Of a stretch of DNA of 64,000 nt, positions 58,301-64,000 are shown in pieces. Every line of letters starts with the position of its first letter. Positions within the stretch are counted from its first letter, which is position 1. Position numbers and translations under genes: made by a program. Below the pieces are notes generated by a model. It was not told the origin of the DNA. It did not search any database and worked only from the letters and a program-made list of their open reading frames with translations. Origin of the DNA: Adineta ricciae (lineage: Eukaryota > Rotifera > Eurotatoria > Adinetida > Adinetidae); the NCBI GenBank assembly GCA_905250025.1, contig CAJNOJ010000217.1, positions 1-64,000 of the forward strand, given 5' to 3'.

Positions 58301-61213
58301 TACTGAATGAAGTGCTCGTTGTACCATTGTGCGGACTGACAGAACACGAGCCATTCATTGGCGGTTGGTTGATAACAAAATTTAATGAGCTTAAACTTGC
58401 TTCTGATGCAACTGTATAATTGACTTCAAATCTCCAAAGACTTATTTGACGATTGTTGAGAAATAGATTATTCACTGCTGTGAAATTACTCGTATTTCGT
58501 CCTAAAAGTTATTTGATACGAGAGATATGCACAATGATTACAAATTCTCACCGAAAAACCAAATATTCTCATATGCGCTCATCTGATTAAACAAAACCCA
58601 TTGTGTCACGTTTGACGAGATATTTACTGAACCTTGATAAACATTCCATGTGATAATCTCCGTATTTTGACAATTATCAGCGCAGAAAGAAAAAAGAGCC
58701 ACTTGCGTAGTTGGATTGACCAATTGAAATTCTATGTTCGGAACACACATTGTCGAAATCACACAACTAAACCATCTGAGATAGGAGAGAGGAGATTTTC
58801 GAAAAGAAAATATACCCGATGGCAATCATCTGTGACGATGTATCTTCTACTTTTACAAGAACATAACCAGTTGCTTGCGTTGAAGCATTTTGTTGATTTG
58901 TCATAGTAACCATAAATTGATATGTGCGGTTCGATTGCAGTGAATTAGCACGAATAGTCAATGAAGATTTTAGTGAAAGGCCCGTGCCACCATATATAAA
59001 TTTAGTTTCGTTTCCTTGCAACAAAAAAATTGATTCCGCATCGCTTCCAAAATTTATCTTACTTGTTTGATTTCCGAAACATGATGGATTCGACGGATCG
59101 GTTGCATTGCCATCGATTGGTATCAATGAACCCTTGACATTCGGAAACATGTATAAACCGTAAATACGACAGAAATATTCGTATTTCCAATTCTATTCCA
59201 AAGGAAAAAGAATCTGATTTGAAATGAACAAAGAATTGCTTTACACTTACGCTTTCATTAAATGTGTACTCATCAGGATCAACGGAAAATGTTCCAGGAT
59301 CAAATTTCAGATCTTGTTCGTATCCGATTGTGATCATCGATGTTCCCAATTGAACAAGGTTTGCTTCTATACCGGATGAGGTAACTTGAACGTAAACTGA
59401 AGATGACGTTGTGAGATTTGTGTAATTCGCCATGGTGACAGTGAATTGTAGTTGATAGAGTCCAAAAGGTAATGTTCGTGCTGGAATATGTAATTCAGTG
59501 AATGTGGTTTGAATGGTTTGATCTAACGAGAGTTGGTATGAACAAGTCGAACTACAGTTCTTGATCGTCCATTTTTTAATTGTGGACAATGAATCGTTAC
59601 AGTTCAATTCGATTATTGACATGATGTAAAAATCTTGACTTCGACGATATTGAAGTGGTGATGCTAAAGTCGATGAACCAGGAATAAGCGTTAATTTCGG
59701 AGAAAAACATGCTATCATATGAAGAAAATAATCGAAATACGTTCTCGTAAATGTTCACTATTACTTTGAGATGAGGTCGATGGATTCGAACGTGTTGTTT
59801 GAACTTGTGTATTTGATGGAGCGACGGAAGTTGCCACGTTTGTAGTAGGTATATTAGCAGTTGTCTGGACATATGCCGTAGATTTATCAACTGTAGTGGA
59901 AATTTCGGTTGAAGTCGTATCTCCTACATATGAAAAAACAAAAGATATGGATGCCAGAATGAAGAGAAGCGTGGGCAAATGGAGACACGCGTTACACACG
60001 TAGTTCCGCATCCTACTGTGATAATTTAACTCATTCATCACACCAATTGATTTAGATAGAACGTCATTATTTACCTTCCGTCGACATTATTGTTGTAGGT
60101 TCAGTCCAATTAGTTGGTTCATCAGTACAGTAACGTAAACTACAAGCTGGAGGTGCAACCAACTCATATACATAGTACGATCCACAGTTAGTCACGGAGA
60201 TAGTAGTACTCCAAGAGCAATTGCTGCCGCTATATGCAAAACATGCAGATCCATTTGTGGTTGCATTCACAGCAATCGGCATATTTCCAGAATACCAACC
60301 AGGTGCATCAGTGTTACATCGATAGTCTGCAATTGCACTCGTTGGAATTTTTGAGCCACCTGAACCGACAAAGCGCACCCACACCGCAGCGGAACTGAAA
60401 GTGTTTGTATCACAGACGGCGGATCCATTCTTAACCACGTAGATACTTCTTGTAGGATCATTGATCAAAGTATAGTTATAGCATTGAGGAGAGAGTATCG
60501 GTGTATTTGACGTTGGAACTGAACAGAAAAGAAGATCCATTTAGAAATATCAATACAGAATATGATCATTTACCTGGAGTTGTAGGTGCTGTCCAGTTAC
60601 TTGGCTCATCAGTACAGTAACGTAAACTACAAGCTGGAGGTGCAACCAACTCATATACATAGTACGATCCACAGTTAGTCACGGAGATAGTAGTACTCCA
60701 AGAGCAATTGCTGCCGCTATATGCAAAACATGCAGATCCATTTGTGGTTGCATTCACAGCAATCGGCATATTTCCAGAATACCATCCAGGTGCATCAGTG
60801 TTACATCGATAGTCTGCAATTGCACTCGTTGGAATTTTTGAGCCACCTGAACCGACAAAGCGCACCCACACCGCAGCGGAACTGAAAGTGTTTGTATCAC
60901 AGACGGCGGATCCATTCTTAACCACGTAGATACTTCTTGTAGGATCATTGATCAAAGTATAGTTATAGCATTGAGGAGAGAGTATCGGGGTGTTCGTAGT
61001 TGTGGCTGAAAACAAAACGAGATCAATATTGTAACGCAAATGCATTTATTGATGAGAACAGCTACATTACACTTGTTACTTCACTGTGCTGTGATAGTTG
61101 AATTAGATGAACTGATTATTGTCTAAACTCTCCTCTTAATTTCCTACTTATTTACCCGATATCTGTCCAATGATGACGAGGATGATCGATATACTGCAAA
61201 CAGCTATTGTCAT
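52347..61213 (-). CDS. Polycystin-1-like receptor/channel B: D8C x2 - REJ - GPS - PLAT - PKD channel (spans a scaffold join)
   Basis: Start ATG at 61213: exon 1 (61156-61213) encodes MTIAVCSISIILVIIGQIS, a signal peptide ending in phase 1, then a 150-base intron. D8C exons are 60574-61005 and 60075-60518, each with eight Cys. A longer Thr-rich linker (59.9 kb: STAYVQTTANIPTTNVATS), REJ-type exons (59.7-57.3 kb), GPS CYSTHLTTFTSGF, PLAT FYQIIVFTGQRNNAG and the channel with LLGTAQMLFEMTLMKFDAH follow; stop TGA 52347-52349. The exons from 54.2 to 52.5 kb form one long membrane frame without the small intron seen at 34.75 kb being required. An N at 56660 with about 217 duplicated bases breaks the middle, so the assembled gene has one exon region twice. 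Same architecture as gene A, with moderate protein identity. Confidence 0.8.
56443..56659. repeat. Contig-end overlap, left copy
   Basis: About 217 bases here (exon start MLEPLASFGNAKTQ and the preceding intron) recur at 56661-56880 on the other side of the N with about ten substitutions. This is an unmerged overlap between contigs of different haplotype. Confidence 0.85.
56660..56660. other. Scaffold join (single N)
   Basis: A lone N between two copies of the same gene B stretch; see the overlap features on both sides. Confidence 0.9.
56661..56880. repeat. Contig-end overlap, right copy
   Basis: The first 171 bases (56661-56831) are identical to 37923-38093, the last bases of the contig ending at 38094, and are less similar to 56443-56659. 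This points to the contig ending at 38093 as the true neighbour. Confidence 0.85.
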
Positions 61214-61293
61214 TGTTGTTAACACATGAAATATGATTGTTTGCCGATGATTTCACCGAGATACAAGTAAAGGGAAAGGAATGATCTGTCGGA

Positions 61294-61303
61294 CTTTTAT
61301 ATC
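61294..61303 (-). promoter_or_regulatory. TATA box of gene B
   Basis: GATATAAAAG on the minus strand about 80 bases upstream of the signal-peptide ATG at 61213, in the usual place for a TATA promoter with a short leader. Confidence 0.55.
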
Positions 61304-62268
61304 GCCCTGCTTTGTTTATTTTATCAGTTCTTTTTAAATAAAAATTTCCCTGTCATCTGTCGCACTTTGAAGAAAAAAATCAATTTTCTAAACCAAATAT
61401 TTTTCTCCCATATCGAAACGATCAGCTAACATTTCAAAATATCAATAAAACCAGTGAAACTTATTCGTATAAGAAAAATGTTTTAATCATCTTGAACAAA
61501 CGTATGATACTTTCAATATAAACGTGAAAATCAAAAGTTACTTTTGGAAAATTAGATTTCAGTAGATCATGTCATTATCTCTGCAATTCTATCTGTTCAT
61601 TGAAAATATACTCGAAATCACCAGTTACTACAAGACGATTTCGTGTAATCCAGACAAACTTCTTTATAAGCAGATTAATCAGTCAGAAAGCTTTTAGATA
61701 TCGACGTAGTAGTTAAAAAGCATCAAACAAAATGCATCGAAGTAGAATTGTATGTTTTTCATCGGAAACAAGCATGTAAATATCATGAAATGAAATTGAT
61801 CGAAACTACGGCTTGATATTTACAATGTTTAAAAACAAATAGTTATTGTGTACTAAGAGATCGGAATGATGAATAGATATTGTTTGTTTCTCATCCGAAA
61901 AATTTCAATTCTTCTCGGAGAAAAACAAATATATTTTGTTCTTAGAGGATGCACTTATATGGAAAAGCATGACTTTGTCGTAATTGAATTTTGTAGAAAA
62001 AGTGAATTCGCTTATTTTGCCGACGCAAAAAAATATCTACGTCATTTTATTTCAGTTTCATTTATTCTCTCCGAAGATTCTCATTAATATCAACATCCCG
62101 CAATAAAATATTCTTTTTTTCTCCTTTAATGTAATGCATCGCACTTCACAATATTTTTTTAACCGTTCTTTGATACGGTTGATCAGACAATAATCGCGTG
62201 TTCGTTAATGAAAAATGAAGCGCGTCGTATCTTTTTTACATTGAAATATTCAAACACAGTTGAAAAAA
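61304..62268. other. Intergenic region between divergent genes
   Basis: AT-rich, between gene B (-) and the NTF2-like gene (+), so it should hold both promoters. A 73-codon open frame at 61866-62087 has no family resemblance and looks like chance. No other element was recognised. Confidence 0.5.
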
Positions 62269-62694
62269 ATGTCGTCATCACTGAGCGAGCAAAATCAAGC
62301 TGGTCGTGCTTGGATTCAAGCGTTCTACGATAAAATGGGTTCGGATACATTCGATATTGAAAGTTGGTACAACGAATTCTTTCAAGTTGATGCAACGTTG
62401 ACTCATAATAGTGCACCGGCGATCAAAGGCCTTAATGATATATGTGCACATATAGTAGGAAATCGTGCACGACAATCGGCTAAATATGTTGTCAAACATG
62501 TTGATGTTGTTCCCAATCGAATTTATACAGAAATCGATGCACTAATTACGCTGAAAAATGATCCACAAAAGATGAAGATTATTCTCTCAGGACTCGCTGT
62601 GTTCCACAAGAAAACTGACGAAAGCAAATTATCAGCACTTAGAACTTACGTGGACTCAACTCCATTGATGGAACGAATCCGAGCAATATCATAA
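62269..62694 (+). CDS. NTF2/SnoaL-like fold protein
   Basis: ATG at 62269 (MSSSLSEQNQAGRAWIQAFY), stop TAA at 62692-62694; 141 codons, no intron. The pattern of an N-terminal helix, FDIESWYNEFFQVDATLTHN, then IKGLNDICAHIVGN and later strands (IYTEIDALITLKND, MKIILSGLAVFHK) fits the cone-shaped NTF2-like superfamily, SnoaL subgroup, of 120-150 residues. Members are polyketide cyclases, isomerases or small-ligand binders; no catalytic residues can be assigned here, so function is unknown. An in-frame upstream codon at 62260 is unlikely to be the start. Intronless and bacterial in style, so possible horizontal origin (inference). Confidence 0.7.
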   Translation: MSSSLSEQNQAGRAWIQAFYDKMGSDTFDIESWYNEFFQVDATLTHNSAPAIKGLNDICAHIVGNRARQSAKYVVKHVDVVPNRIYTEIDALITLKNDPQKMKIILSGLAVFHKKTDESKLSALRTYVDSTPLMERIRAIS

Positions 62695-63448
62695 GATTAT
62701 GCTTCATTTCGTCTTGGTAGAAAAAGAACATTACACTCTTAATAAAGTGAAATTTTTCTTTTATCGAACACTGGAAACAACGTCGCGTCTGATTTTATTG
62801 ATGAGTTTTGAACAACTTGAACTGGTCAAATTTTTATTCGTCATGTCAGCTATGTCAATATGCATGATTGAAATCAAAACGCATGTTTTTCAGCTCGTCA
62901 ATAGAATCAAATATGGAATTTTTGATATTTTCGATAGCAGAAAGTCTTCGTGGCATTAAGATACTCTTTCGCTTGTCGTTCTGTTCAATAAAAGTACAAG
63001 ACGCATGTCATGTTGAATGAATAACACAGCATATCAGCAATCCTTGGAAAAGCTTGATTTTGCTGTTAAGACTGCGTGTTATCACGTACAGAACGATATT
63101 TGACAAGTATTTTTTGGTAATAGTAGAAATTCTACTCTGAAAAAGACGAAGAGAATGTGAAGGGCCGTCTTCTGAACGTATATAAGCTATTTGAAAAAAA
63201 ATCATGATCGGGGAGGAGGAGGAGGAAGAGGAGTATTACGAGTAATGGATTGTTTTATTGATCTTGTTTAACTTCAAAACGAAAACAAATGAATGAACGA
63301 ACGAACGAATTACATTGAAAAGCATAAGCGAAGGCTAAGCGATTAGCACATCGCAACGTATGAGCGTTTTCTAAGCGTTTCTTGTCGTCATTTACGCAGT
63401 AACTGTCTCCACTGGATGAATATTTCTGTGATTTTCATAGTATCCCAT
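62695..63448. other. Intergenic region, no supported gene
   Basis: Contains a polypurine GGAGGAGGAGGAGGAAGAGGAG run near 63210-63231 and a short GAAC/GAAT microsatellite near 63293-63309. The 86-codon frame at 62699-62959 lacks family resemblance. Confidence 0.5.
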
Positions 63449-63952
63449 CTACTTGAGACATTTATATGCATTGTTATAAATACTTTGTCGGATTCGAAGC
63501 AACTCTTCTAGTTGAATATGAGGAGGCATATAGAGACAAATTTCGAAATCGTGTGGATCCTCATCAATGAAGCATTCGGCGGATACGGCCAGACGTGAGG
63601 ATATAAATAAACGAAGAATCAGTCCGAGTTCTTGAGTGCTGTCGATCACATCTATATGACGTATAGTACACGCAGCGTATTCAACGTCCATAATTTCATC
63701 GATGACAATAGCCGTTTTGTTGAATAGAATGTGCCCGAAAGTGCGTTCTCTCAAATCCACGTAATTAGCAGGTACACGAAACTGTCTGGTCGCCATTGCA
63801 GGAACACTACCACGAATCGAATCAACTTGTCGTCGCCATAAATCGTTATCGAGTTGAATAATCTTCTCATAGTCTCTCACATATTCAGAATAAATATAAT
63901 GAAGACAACAAAATGACAGGAACAGGAGAAATGAAAAACAAGATCCTCCCAT
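63449..63952 (-). CDS. Hypothetical signal-peptide or membrane-anchored protein
   Basis: ATG at 63952 (MGGSCFSFLLFLSFCCLHYIYSEYV) gives a hydrophobic N-terminal segment. The protein is about 167 residues and ends ...NNAYKCLK-stop at 63449. The middle (QVDSIRGSVPAM, VPANYVDLRERTFGHILFN, CTIRHIDVIDSTQELGLIL) reads as a folded domain, but I do not recognise it. The frame stays open to the window edge upstream, so an earlier start or exon is possible. Confidence 0.6.
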   Translation of the reverse strand: MGGSCFSFLLFLSFCCLHYIYSEYVRDYEKIIQLDNDLWRRQVDSIRGSVPAMATRQFRVPANYVDLRERTFGHILFNKTAIVIDEIMDVEYAACTIRHIDVIDSTQELGLILRLFISSRLAVSAECFIDEDPHDFEICLYMPPHIQLEELLRIRQSIYNNAYKCLK

Positions 63953-64000
63953 TGTGCAGAAACCTATTGCTGTGAGTGTATTTGGTCGTTTCGGCAAGTT

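Noticed and set aside
63210..63231. GGAGGA run as a functional regulatory repeat
   Set aside because: It is a short simple-sequence tract without conservation or context to support a role.
1..64000. CRISPR arrays, rRNA, tRNA and bacterial operon signals
   Set aside because: None seen. Repeats present are tandem arrays, an LTR or domain exons, and genes have spliceosomal introns.

Overview
The window looks like nuclear DNA of a bdelloid rotifer (Adineta- or Rotaria-like). This is inferred from AT-rich sequence, very short introns of about 50-60 bp, animal REJ/PLAT/polycystin and BK-channel genes, expanded F-box/LRR-type genes, and intronless bacterial-type enzymes close by. Divergent near-copies of the same segment also fit. 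No species assignment is possible from sequence alone. Single N bases at 4247, 38094 and 56660 mark scaffold joins, so the window is four contigs.

Layout. 1-3943 (-): a large, left-truncated protein joining RRM-like repeats, a microbial-type poly(ADP-ribose) glycohydrolase domain and about ten PBZ-type zinc fingers. 4246-4445: a 32-bp tandem repeat at a contig end, running into a small unknown ORF. About 5320-6650: a decayed F-box-family relic. 7738-12152 (+): a complete BK/Slo1-like potassium channel. 12289-15258: a RimJ/RimL-type acetyltransferase, a zinc alcohol dehydrogenase and a GT32-type glycosyltransferase.

From 15.8 kb to 61.2 kb, all identified genes are on the minus strand. Two paralogous polycystin-1-like receptor/channels (A and B) have signal peptide, tandem uromodulin-type D8C domains, Ser/Thr linker, REJ, GPS, PLAT and a polycystin channel. 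Between them lie an unknown secreted protein, an F-box-like protein and a WCPPC thioredoxin-fold protein with a possible CaaX end. This block appears twice (18423-38093 and 38095-56659), a few percent diverged, with each copy ending at an N. The last 171 bases of contig 4248-38093 are identical to the first 171 bases of contig 56661-64000. I therefore read the second block as the alternative haplotype placed in tandem by the scaffolder, not as a real duplication. Real differences between the blocks include a solo LTR with a 5-bp target duplication, D8C exon number (three versus two), splice-site changes and several indels.

The right end holds an NTF2/SnoaL-like protein (+) and an unknown signal-peptide protein (-). 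I saw no CRISPR arrays, rRNA genes or convincing tRNA genes.
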